DNA from: Peromyscus leucopus
Lineage: Eukaryota > Chordata > Mammalia > Rodentia > Cricetidae
Direction: 5' to 3'
DNA: 64,000 nt
Assembly: GCF_004664715.2 (NCBI RefSeq)
Contig: NC_051074.1
Location: 33,106,980-33,170,979, forward strand
Shown: positions 48,001 to 59,990 of the stretch, piece by piece
How the letters are laid out: every line of letters begins with the position of its first letter
How positions within the stretch are numbered: the first letter of the stretch is position 1
Translations under genes and position numbers: made by a program
Notes under the pieces: model-generated
Told to the model about the DNA's origin: nothing
The model's input: the letters and a program-made list of their open reading frames with translations, nothing else
Database searches by the model: none

Positions 48001-51000
48001 AGGTCCTCATGCTTGCTTGCAAGCTTTCTTCCTCTCTCTGCAGCCCCTGAGCTTTCCTTGTTAGGAGCATGTATCATCAACCCTATAGATGAGGAAAAAG
48101 TCTCCCACGCACGCCGTCATTCCCACAACACAGATAACCATGACTGATTATTTTTGTACATATCTCTTCATGGGAGCATTCTTGATCCACCTTAAATCTC
48201 CACAGGCTTCAAGTCTCCAGTCTATACTGGTCCCCCTTTTCTTGTCTTCCCTTTAAAAAAAAAAATGGATTTATTTATTTTTATTCTCTGTGTGTATGCC
48301 TGTGTGCAGGAGCCCATAGAAGCCAGAAAAGGGTGTCAGATACCCTGGAGCTGGTTATGGGTGGTGATGAGCCACCAACATGGGTGCATGCTAGGGACTA
48401 CGAACACTCGTCCTCTACAAGGACGGTACACACTCTGAACCACGGAGCCATCTCTCTAGCCCCTAAATACCTACCTTCTCATTCTCAGTCATTGTCACAT
48501 CCAAACAGATGACCGCGTCGCCAGCTGCCTGCCGGAGAAGTCACGGCTCCTGAGCGTCACAGTCAGAACACTTCCCATCTTGTCGGCCATAAGGCAGTCT
48601 GCTAGGAACAAATTTTCCAAAGTTACTAGTCAAAAAGTGTTCATTGAGAAACAGTATATGCTTACAGCAGCACAGGAAGTTTGTCCCGAGGCAAACATAG
48701 TAAATAGCTTCTTTCGCCTGAAAGTCACTTCTTCTGTGACATTGACCTCCCCCTCTTGGGCTGTGCTGTTCGAGGACACCCTTGGAATGCTGGCAGCACC
48801 CCCAGTGCATATCCAGACAGAAATGTCTTATTTTAAATGGATCCTTGTATAGTCTGCGTTCTATGAAGAAAAAAAAAAACAGAAGAATATAATGCAAGGG
48901 TTCTTTAGATATTCCTCTGGGAGATTCAGACATACAGTTTTTTCCCTCTAACAGCCCTGGCTGTCCAGGAACTCGCTTTGTAGACCAGGCTGACCTCAAA
49001 CTCACAGAGATCTGCCCACCTCTGCCTCCCCAAGTGCTGGGATTAAAGGCGTGCGCCACCACCGTCCAGCTGACATACAGCAATGTAGCCTGCTCTTCCT
49101 GAGTATATAGTCTGTTCCCAGAGGGAAACACTTGAGGGCCTGTTCTGAGTTCAGAACTGATTTGTCCAAGAACATATGTGTGCGCTTTACCTTGGGTATA
49201 CACAAATGCATCTTTTTGTGGTGCCCAGGATCAAACCCAGGGCCTTGGGCAGGCTGGACAAACACTCTATTGCTGAACTGCATCCTTGATATAAATGCAT
49301 TTTTATCAGTTGAGTTAGAGAGAGGAGATGGGGGTTGGGGGTGGGAGAATGGATCAGAGAATGAATATCATCTGCCTTCCTTGATTCACTCACTCTCTCC
49401 TTTCCCACCTCCTTCCACCCTGCCTGCACCTGAGGCTGCCTTTTGGGCTCCCTGGCTTCCTAGCATCCTACGGGAGTGGCCAGTGTAGACATCCCAGGTG
49501 ACTGGTGGGGGAGGAGAGGAGAGCTGGGGCATCAACTTCCCAGACTCTCCTCACAATGCCATCAGGGCTGCAGCCTTCCTCCCCACAAAAGTCTCAAGTC
49601 CTTCCAGAGGAGTATGATCAGGAACTCATTCTCTCTAGGTCACCCTGCCCTTTAAGGCTGGGCATGGTGACCACTGTCTATAACCAAGCCATAGCAGTTC
49701 CTCTGTGTTCTTCCTGTGCTTTATATAATGCTGGCATCGGGCTCTGCTTAGATGACCCAGCCTGATGGCACATCTGTTTCCTGTCCGCTGTGACTGCTGT
49801 ACCGAGTGCAGGACAGAGCCATCTAAGTGTTCTTGCCTCTATCCCATTTCCTTGCAAGTCGGGACGGTGAGCAGCATGGGCTCATCTTTCTCTCCTTCCT
49901 TTCTGTGGCTGTCATTGGGTTTACCTGGAATCCCAGCTTGGAGTCTGGCTTCCTTCTGGAATGGGTGGTGTAAGAGTGTCGTACCCTCCCTAGTTTTCTA
50001 CTTTCTGCCAGAGCAGCTTGTCAGGATAAGGCCGGCTTATGCACATGGGCCTGTGAGCAGGGTCCAGCAGGCTACAGTGGCTTCGAGTAGGCATTCATTT
50101 TCACGACTGCAGACCTCTTAGCCTGGTGGCCATTTCTGCCCATCTCCTCACCCTCTGCCAACGCTACCAGCCAGGACTCAAGAGGCTGATGTACCCAAAC
50201 CTGCAGGATCTCCTTGTTGGGTGTTTCTTGGGCCTCAGCCAAGTCTTGGTTCCCCTTGCTGAAACACTCCCATTCAGAGGATCTGCCTTCTTTACTTCTC
50301 TCCCAAGTTATCATCGGCATCTCTGAGGGGACCCACTTGGCAACACAAGGTGAAAGGGTGGGAAGTTAAAAGAGGGAGGAAGATGCTTCTGACTTGCGCC
50401 TGCTAACAATAAGCCTTCAAGGACAGACTTCTATTTAGGAAGAGCTTTGAAGTGCTGTTTGGTGGACGGCTATCCAGGCTCACTGCAAAGCCAACTGCCA
50501 CATATATAAAATGAAAAGAAAACATGCTCCTAGAATCCCAGTTCCTAGGATAAAAAACCCTTTTAAGCTCTAGATATATAATTTCTGACCTATAAATATG
50601 GAGTATGTCTTTGAAGCCTTTTGGCATGCCTAGGATCACACTGCAATATTTATTCCACAATCTGTTTTATTCCTTAGCTGCTATAATCATGGGCCTTTTT
50701 TTTCCCATCAGTTTGTTAGAATTTACAAGTCTGTTTTTTAGCTGCACATTATTTCATAATATAAACTTGTGTAACATTTTCTGACTAGTCAGTTACTTTT
50801 TTCCTCTAATAAATTGCACGGCAGTGAGTGTTCTTATGTGTAAATTTGTAAAGGCTTTTATCACTATTCCTAGGGGAAATTCGCTTAAGTAGGAATTGCT
50901 GATCAAAGTCGTTATAAATGTTCATCTTAAACGCTTGAATTTATACTGTAGAGACCTTATCCTGGGGGGAGGGGAAGACCCACAATAAATAACTAGACTT

Positions 51001-54000
51001 CTCTGTTTGTATATGTGTGCACATGCTCATATGTGTGCAGGTGTGCCTGGGTCTGAGGGTATGTTCCTCAATCACTTTTCACCTTATGTTTTGAGGCAGG
51101 GTCTCTCACAGAACCTGGTGCTCACAGATTCGGCGAGGCTGGCAGGCCACTGAACCTCCAGGACTTACCTGTCTCTGCTTCCCCAGAACTAGAATTACGA
51201 GTGTGTCACCATATCTGCGTTTTTAGATGGATCCTGGGAATTGAACTCACGCCCTCATGCTTGTGTGGCGGGTGGTTTTTTTTTTGTTGTTGTTGTTGTT
51301 TTTTTAACCAACTTTGATGCCTCCACAGTCTCCCATCTCTGGTGTCCTTTCTTCTCTGTTTCCAGCTCATATTTATCCAGCAATATGACTTCCCCTTTGG
51401 CTGTCTGCTAAGTTAGAGTTCCCAAGACTAGGTGTATTCTCGTTCTTGCCTGCCAGATTCTCCCAGCACAGCACTCACCTAATGACTCCCCTAGTTGTTT
51501 AGGCCTCACTTCTTCCCTATCAGCTGTCCTCAGGCCTGCTTTGGACTCTGGTCTGTGACGTAGACAGCCATACTCAGAGGATCTATCTGTTGTGTCCAAA
51601 CACATTTCTCAGTTTCTGTTCAAGTGGGGTCAGGAAATTCACTCTGGCTGGTAGCCAAAGGTCATTACAGGGACAGCCATCTATAATGCTTTCCTGATAG
51701 TCTTTAAAATATTCTCCTGGATTTTACAGACCATAAAGCATTTGTAGCATTTCAACGAGTTGTGTCCTTCCTTGTAGGACTTAAGGTGGGAGTCACAGTG
51801 TTACAAGGGCCTTTCCAGAATAAAAGCTCTCACTCTAAATGGATCTTCTAAGAAAAGTCTCCAATCTTCACATTTTTCATACTTGACTCTTGACTAATAT
51901 TATATCATTCATCTAAGAGAAAGGGCTTCCTTGTTTCTTTTCGGAGTGAGGGAATTTCTTCATGTGTTATACACTGTAGAAATCGTCCTCACAGAAGAGC
52001 ATATGATGTACTTTGCAGATGTTGAGGTCTGCTTAGCTTAGGATATGACACTTTAAAGGGAAGATCTGTGGGACAGCCAGAGGCCCTGTGCCCTGACCCC
52101 AGCCCCCAAATACCCTTTCCTGTCTGGTTTGTCCTAATGGGGAGGTGTCATATCCACTGCCACTGTGTGGTTCCCCGTGGTAGGTCAGCTCTGTGTCTAA
52201 ACTGAGGAGTAACCAATCCTTCCAGAAGTAAGGCAGCCAGGCATCATCATGGCTGCGCCCTGTGATCCCTGCATCTGGTTGAGAGAGAGAAGTATCTTAT
52301 GCTTGAGGTCAGCCTGGAATCTATGGCATGATCTTGTTTCAAAACGTGGTCGGGCACCACCTCCGTCACTATGAAGCTTTCTGCTATGTGCCACATTGCA
52401 CTGTGTGTTGTAGATGTACATTGTCTTGATGAATTGGACTGAAGTCACTGTGACCGAGTGAGCCGTGGAATCCAGGTTCTCTGACTCCAGCCTGTGTTCC
52501 CAATCTCACATTTGTCCTCGGCAAAAAAAAAAGGTGATGGGTCAGCACCATAATGCCTGTGACAGGAGAGGGAGCAGAGATGTCCATCCATCTCCCCACT
52601 TCTCAAGCTCATGAGTACATCATGGGTATGGTCTGATGCAGCCCGCCTGCTGGCTCTGGTCAACCAGTCCTGGGGTCAGATGCCGAGGTAGAAAAAAAAT
52701 CATACATCCAGCAGATGTGTGACTATGTGGAATGGCTAACGTGTGCTGGTTTTACTGGTCAGTAATGGCGTCTCCAGTCAAGGTTCGGTTAACCTGTGAG
52801 CCTGCTTACCTCCCCAACTCCCACACCCCAGTTCACAGTTCCCAGCATTCATAGCTTCAACCCTCCCTCCTTAGCTGGATTATACACACTTCTATAGCAA
52901 TTAATCTCTCAAGGTCTTTGTTTCCTGCCCCGGAGTAATAATTTAGTAACTACTTCCCACATTTCACAGTTTCAAAAAATTAGCTCCACCAGCGCTGGAG
53001 ACTTGATGTTTACTTCAAGGATTAAAGGACTCATTAGGAGGTGTTTTTTTTTCTCACTCTCTCATTGATTTTTCAGTTTCTGCTGAGACTGTTTTATCAC
53101 TCAGGCTAAAAGTAAAGGTGAAGAATATTAGCTTTGATTCTTGGGTGGTTTAACCCAGAACCCCAGCTGCTTTGTGCTCACAGCAATTCCAAGCTAAGTC
53201 AGGCCGCACTGGATTCCCAAGCTGTCCTACAGCCTGGTGCAGCCTGTGGTTGGGGAGAACAAGAGATTCCACCAATCCCTGGAGACGTCTATTATCCTGT
53301 GGTGTCAGAGTGCTCGTGACAAAAACCAAGCTTGCTCTCTGTCTCTTGCTGTCCTCTCTTTGGCCTTCTGTCCTCCTTCCCTGGGGATGTGGCCTGTCCA
53401 GAGTTCCTCACCTCAGAAGCTATGATCGACTGAGGTCATCGGCCAAGAAAGGTCCAGTGAAAATCACAGGAGCAAGGGGCCAGAGAGATGGGAGGGAAAA
53501 AAAGGAAGAAAATCACAGGAACTCGTTTCCTCTTTTCTCTTTCTTGTGTTGTACTTCATGTGGAGGAGGTAGAGGAGGGCCCCATGGGTACCCTGCATAC
53601 TACTACATATATTACCTTTTCTCATTTTGTCACGCCAGCAACCTTGTGGGGTCCATACTTTGGTATCTCGATACTTCTATCTGTATAAAGGGGGGAGGGG
53701 GCACGGGAAGACCATGTCACCTCATCAGGCTCACGGAGTTCATCTTTAAAGGTTTAATGTTCGGTAAAGATTTTAGAAATCCCCCCCATGGATCTAGAAG
53801 TGCCAGCAGGGTCCTTTTGACGGCTCGGTTGTACTATGTATGGTGTTGCTGTTGTAGTCTGGTCTCTGTTGCTGGGTTACTTACTTGCTTGTTGTTGTGA
53901 GAAAATGCCTGACCCAGGCAGCTAAAGGAAGGTAGGGTTTATTTCAGCTCACAGTTTGAGGGTCTCGTCCATTGTGGTGGGAAGTTAATGGTGGCAGTGG

Positions 54001-56502
54001 AATGAGGCAGCTGGTCATCCTGCATCTGCACTTGGGAAACAGAGGTGAAACCTGGTGCTCAGCTAGCTTGCTCCTTTTTTACTTTGACATGTAACTGAGA
54101 AATGATGGATAGGCTAACTGGCTTGACTATAGACATGCTTTTGCTGCGTCTTACCTATACCATCATATTGTACACCTTAAACACATGACAGGGTGTTTTC
54201 TAAAACAAAGTAAAATGTTAAAAAAAAAACTCAAAAGTAGCTTTAATTTATTCTTTTATCCATATAAAGGTCAACCTCTTACAAAGCACTGTGTGGTGAG
54301 TTCCTAATGATCTACTTACATTCTATTCAGCGGAATTACAGTGAGTTTAGCGATGCCCAGAGGCATTCTGTCTAGACTGAAGACGGAGAATTCTGCACCA
54401 GGGAAGAAAGAAGTCATTGTCCTTATCTTTGTCCTTCCGAGGGGAAGCTATTTGTAGCAAAGGGAGCTTTGTGGACTGAATTGCTGTCTTTCCCCTGTGG
54501 CTTCCCTGGTGACTGGCAGCCACTTGTGCCCTGTCTAGAAGTCAGCAGGCATACACTAAATCTACCTCTGATTTCTTTAGGGTCTACCAGCACCCCCAAT
54601 GGCTTATGGTACAACTTCATTGAGTTGCCCTACCACGGTGAAAGCATCAGCATGCTGATCGCCCTGCCAACCGAGAACTCCACCCCACTCTCTGCCATCA
54701 TCCCTCACATCAGTACCAAGACCATCGATAGCTGGATGAACACTATGGTACCCAAGAGGATGCAGCTGGTCCTGCCCAAGTAAGTGTCTCTTCCCTGGAA
54801 AGAAAGGATGCGCTGCTCAAGGGATACCTGTCCTACTGCATAGTAGAAATGGAGAGCTAAGATTGTTTGTGGAAAGTGTGTTTGGGGGAACAGCAGGCTA
54901 TGTTTTATGAAAGCTTTCTCTGAGACCCTGCAGTGCCTGCTTGTGGTGGGATAATGATGATACTCAAGGAAAGCAGGCAGCCGTGGCCTTGGAACCAATC
55001 CCACGAGTGCAAATTCATGAATCTGTAACCATTTCTAAGGTATCTTTTCCAGTCAGAGAATTGAAAAATCTTCATTTAGTACGGGTGAGAACACAGTAGT
55101 CTAAGGAGCTTGGTGAGATAAGGAACACCGCTGGTCATTCAGGCATCAGCTAGAAGCTGGGAGAGCCCAAGGCCTGTGGGGCTGTGACCAGCTAAGTTCT
55201 TTGCCTCAATATTTAAGGTAGCTTTTCTTGTATACCCTCAAAGTAAATGATAAATGGAATTTCTGATGTTAATGACTCCAGCCTAGGGCAAAAGCAGCCC
55301 ATTCTTGGTGCATCCTAATTCCCAACAATTCAAAGGACACTTTTTCCAACGTGCAGAGGGAGTGATGGAATTTGTCTCCCTTGTGAACTTCCCATCGTTA
55401 CCAGCTTTCTCACTCTCCAGAGTGTCTAGCCACACCTCAGTGGGAGTAGAGAATTCTAATAGCTTTTAATTCTCTAGCCACTGAGTTAAGTAGTCAAGAG
55501 TAGTACATTTACATGCATTAGAAGTCTTTCTCCCAAGGGGGCTGGAGAGGTGGCTCCGTGGTTAAGAGTGCTCACTGCTCTTGCAGGGGACCTGGATTTG
55601 GTCTTCAATAACCATGTGGTAGCACACAATCATCTATAACTCTACTTCCAGGGGATCTGGTGCCCTCATCTGGCTTCTTTGGTACTATGTGTACATGTGG
55701 TGCACATAAATGCATGCAGACAAAATACTCATACATCTAAAAGATAAAAATGAATACATCTTAAGTGTTAATTGCATCCTAACCACTCTTATAGAAAGTC
55801 ACTGAGATATGGAGTGCCTGCCCCACGTGGATGGTCATGCTCATTGTGAATGGGTAGAGGGTATTACTCATTTAAATATTAGAAGTCAGGCTGCAGTTCA
55901 GAGTGGTGACAAGGTCTTCCTTAAAGAATCTGTGTGTAAACGTGCTGATTTCGGTCATGTTTGAATCATTCATAGCATTTTGACCCTCCCCCATATTATT
56001 CTGTATTCCTGTAGGTTCACGGCTGTGGCACAAACAGATCTGAAGGAGCCACTGAAAGCCCTCGGCATTACTGAGATGTTTGAGCCATCAAAGGCAAATT
56101 TTGCAAAAATAACAAGTATGTCGAGTTTAAAACTTAAAACTCCAAGAAAGTGTTACGGGTCCTTATTTCCTCAAAAAGAAAAAATCACGATCAGGAGTGT
56201 GTTGCCCTAAACCTATGCAAGTTTTAATTTGATGCATTGCCAAAAGATGCTGTTGACTGTAAACCTGTCAATCAGCGTTCATCATTTACTTGTGCATTTC
56301 ATGTGAGGCCCGAGGGACCACGGGGATAAGGACTTCTGCATATATTGCCTGTTACCCAAAAACTTGTCCATGCTGAGACTTGAACCCAGGGCTGTATGCT
56401 TGTTAGACATGTGCTCTACTGCTGAGTGAGAGATATCTGTAACCCCAGAGTTTGCCTCTTAATTAGAACTTAGTTGTTCTTTATTTCCTTCCTTCCTTTC
56501 TT

Positions 56503-56561
<59 letters not shown>

Positions 56562-57163
56562 CTATTTGATTTTTTGAGACAGGGTTTCTCTGTGTAGTTT
56601 TGGTGCCTGTTCTGGATCTCTCTCTGTTGACCAAGCTGGCCTCGAACTCACAAAGATCCACATGCCTGTCTCTGCGCCACCACCACCCAGCTATTCTTTA
56701 TTTTCTAATACAAACTTGGGTTTGAAGAAAAAAAAAACTAAAGATTTTTTTAATTCTCAAACATTAATTTACTTCCATGGAGCAACTGTAGGCTTGCCTG
56801 TATCCAGAAATGTATTTTGCCATGTCTGAGATAAGTAATTCAATATGTCTGATTAGAACTGTCATTCACCCAAGCAGCTATTAATAGGACATGCCTAGTA
56901 TCATCTCCCATATTTGCCATCCTCTGTAACTCTTCCTGGAGTTGTTTGAATAGGTCAGGTCTTTTTCTTCTACATTTAGAACACTTTCCAAAGAAAAGCC
57001 ATAGTTTGGACATGCAAAGTACTCCAGGGTGGATTTTAACCCTTGACCGGTAGAGAATTTGGTTTTATTGCCAACCTCACTTACATGCTCCAGAATATCT
57101 GAGTATCTCTGGTGGGGAAGAAGCATTTCCCCACCTCATCTCCCCAACACACACACATACACA

Positions 57164-57214
<51 letters not shown>

Positions 57215-58735
57215 GCACTTCCCCACCTCATCCCCACACACACATACCACACACATGCACCTTTGCTGGAACTGTAGCTCTATTGATCTTCCCATTCCCT
57301 GTCATTCCTGGTTCCCAGCCCAGAATATTAGCATCACCTGGGACTGTGTTAGAAACGCTTATTTTGGGTCTGTTCCAGACCTCCTGAATCACCACCTTTA
57401 TTTTAATGGGATCCTTTGGCCTAATAAAGTTTGAGCAGCACTTCTTGTTCAGATCACCTGTTAAAGTCTGAATACTAAACAGGAGGACCACGGGGCCCTG
57501 AATCTCCTTATGCTGTTCTCTTTAACCTTGTAGGTCACCTGAGCCACATAAACATGCACATAGTCGCAATTAGCCATATTAGAGCTGAGTGTTTTTGCAG
57601 ACAATGCAACACCAGGTGACCTCCCACCCCACCCCCCAAAATAAAGCCCTTTGCTCTCTTCATCCAGACCCACGTCCCATCAGGCTCATGCTGACAGGAG
57701 TTGGTGTCCTCCTGGACAGTGCCACCCACTGGGAATCATTTGCTCCTTGTGCTTTGGTGAGAAGGAAGTGAGGACCCTCACTAAAGGGTCCCCAAGACTC
57801 ATCTGCAGTTCTGGGCCTGGCCTTACCCAGGAGTTCCCTCATACTACTGTGTTGATGTAACCAACCATCTTATTAAATAAGAAACACAGAAACAATGTAA
57901 AAGAGAAAGCCAAGAGGTCAGAGCTCAGAGCTAAAATCTCACCCTTCCTCCTGCTGTGTCCCAACTTCCCGAAAAAGAGCTATTTCCTTGTGTGTCCGTC
58001 GTTTCAAAGTCATTCTGCCTTCTCATTGGTTGTAAACCCAAACACGTGACTGCCTTGTCACTGTCTGTATGCACAGCCCTCTAGGTCTTAAAGGCGTATG
58101 TCTCCAATGCTGGCTGTATCCCTGAACACACAGAGATCTATGGGATTAAAGGCGTGTGCCACCACCGCCATGCTCTTTCTATGGCTCTAATAGCTCTGAC
58201 CCCCGGGCAACTTTATTTATTAACATACAATCAAAATCACATTTCAGTACAATTAGAATACTACCACACTACTGTGTTGGTGGATGAGTGGTTGGGGCTA
58301 AAAAAGCCAGCACTTCCTGTGCCTAACTAACCGTGTGACTAGGGACAGAGTTCTTAACCCGTGAGCCTCTGTTTCCCCATCTGAAATCCTTTCTGGGATG
58401 GACAGTCTATATTTGTTCCGCCTCAGGGACAGTTCCCTCCTACTTCTCTGGGCTTAGATCATCCCGAATCAATGCCCATAGGCCAAAAGCTTCCATGAGA
58501 ATCTTTTCTCTGCCTGTTAAGTTCTTCTTTGATAGATATTTCCTCTGATCATTCCCCAAGATTTTGCATTCATAACCCCATAATTAGGCTTATCTTATCC
58601 TACTTTACCCTAAGCTTTTTCTTTTCTATATTCCTAACCCATTATTTCTATTTTCTACCTTAATTTTTATAGATGAGAGAGAGAGAGGGAGAGGGAGAGG
58701 GAGGGGGAGAGGGAGAGAGAGGGAGAGGGAGAGGG

Positions 58736-58787
<52 letters not shown>

Positions 58788-59954
58788 CTGTATAGAGAGA
58801 AATCTAATGCTGCAGCCAGCCTTGCGGTATTTCACCACCTAACCTATACCCCCAAGAATAAAATACCGTTGCCTTCATTTTTCAATTCCTTATCGGCATG
58901 CCTACACTCTCGATGCCGATGCCCCCTCAATGCTTTCGCCAAGTCCTAGGGTTATGTTCTTTTCTTTTTTGTCCCTTTCTTTTGTCTCTGTTCAGGTGCC
59001 ATCTGTGGCGGACCAACCCCCACATTTATTTACCCCAGAGACTCTTGAGGAATGAGGGATAAAAGACTTAGTTAGAAATAGAGAGGGGAGAGAAATCAGA
59101 GAGAATACAGGTTAGACTCAGGTGTGCCTGGATCCTTATCTTCCAGCCCAGAATTTTATTCCAAATATCTATTTATCACAACACCAAGGGGTGGAGCAAA
59201 AGCCCTCCCCCTTGCTAGTTGCAGTCAAGTGTAGACCCTCACAAACACCTGGTACCCAGGCCCGTGGTCCAATCAACATCTTACATAGTCCTGCTGGGTA
59301 CAGCCACTAGGAAACCTAGTGGGCTAAAACAAATTGGATAATACCATTGTCTTTCTTCTTCTGGAAAAATGGCACCTTTACAAATCTCTGTTCTTTTCAT
59401 TCTTAAAATCAATAGTGACCTGAGTTGAAATGATTAGAGACATTTGGGGTCTGGGAGTCCCTTCCAGAAGTAACAGTTACAAATCATTTAGCAAAAATTG
59501 AAATCCACCGAAAGTGACAGCCCCCTCCAGCCCTCAGTCTGTAGGACGGTCAGAGGTTACTTCGGACCCTTTTTTAAAAACTGGAAGTTGCCATGGCTTT
59601 GAGGTTACTCTTGACACCGTAGATGGCATGCTCATTGAGCAACTGCTGATTTTGTGTTTTCTGGGAACAGGGTCAGAAAGCCTTCATGTCTCTCATATCT
59701 TGCAAAAAGCAAAAATTGAAGTCAGTGAAGATGGAACCAAAGCTTCAGCAGCAACAAGTAAGTTCTGGGTCACGTGGCAAGGTCACGTCCCGTGGGAAAG
59801 CAGACACACGCCAGTTCACTCATCAGCTTAGCAAATCTCTAGGGAGCCTTGTTGCCAGCTGAGCCCTGGGGAGGTAGGAAGGGGAGACTGACCCTTGAGA
59901 CAGCAGTGGGTATAGGTAGATGATGAAGTGTTTCATGATGGTGATGATGAAGAA

Positions 59955-59990
<36 letters not shown>

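Larger units (their letters stand above)
46528..54580 (+). other. SERPINE2: Intron 4 of SERPINE2 (8.1 kb)
   Basis: Phase 1 intron. Contains two B1 copies, composite and ID SINEs, a B3/B2-type SINE and a partial MaLR LTR. Unique stretches without recognised content include 46860-47780, 48470-48940, 49300-51000, 51310-52220, 52350-53860 and 54080-54580. Confidence 0.9.
56116..59670 (+). other. SERPINE2: Intron 6 of SERPINE2 (3.6 kb)
   Basis: Phase 1 intron, the most repeat-dense part of the window: ID and B1 SINEs, TC and CA arrays, a 413-bp dispersed repeat with target duplications, a MIR remnant, a 113-nt purine tract and an LTR-like block. Confidence 0.9.

Noticed and set aside
48541..49203. 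220-codon open frame on -
   Set aside because: Its middle is the translation of a B1 SINE ('VAHAFNPSTWGGRGGQISVSLRSAW'), and the rest matches nothing known to me.
53172..53900. 242-codon open frame on + in intron 4
   Set aside because: No recognisable domain, no splice framing, cysteine- and leucine-rich random composition, and its 3' end enters a MaLR LTR.
57059..57295. Cys/Val- or Thr/His-rich short proteins from CA/GT arrays
   Set aside because: Translations of dinucleotide repeats; the same applies at 2743, 5215, 5758 and 29849.
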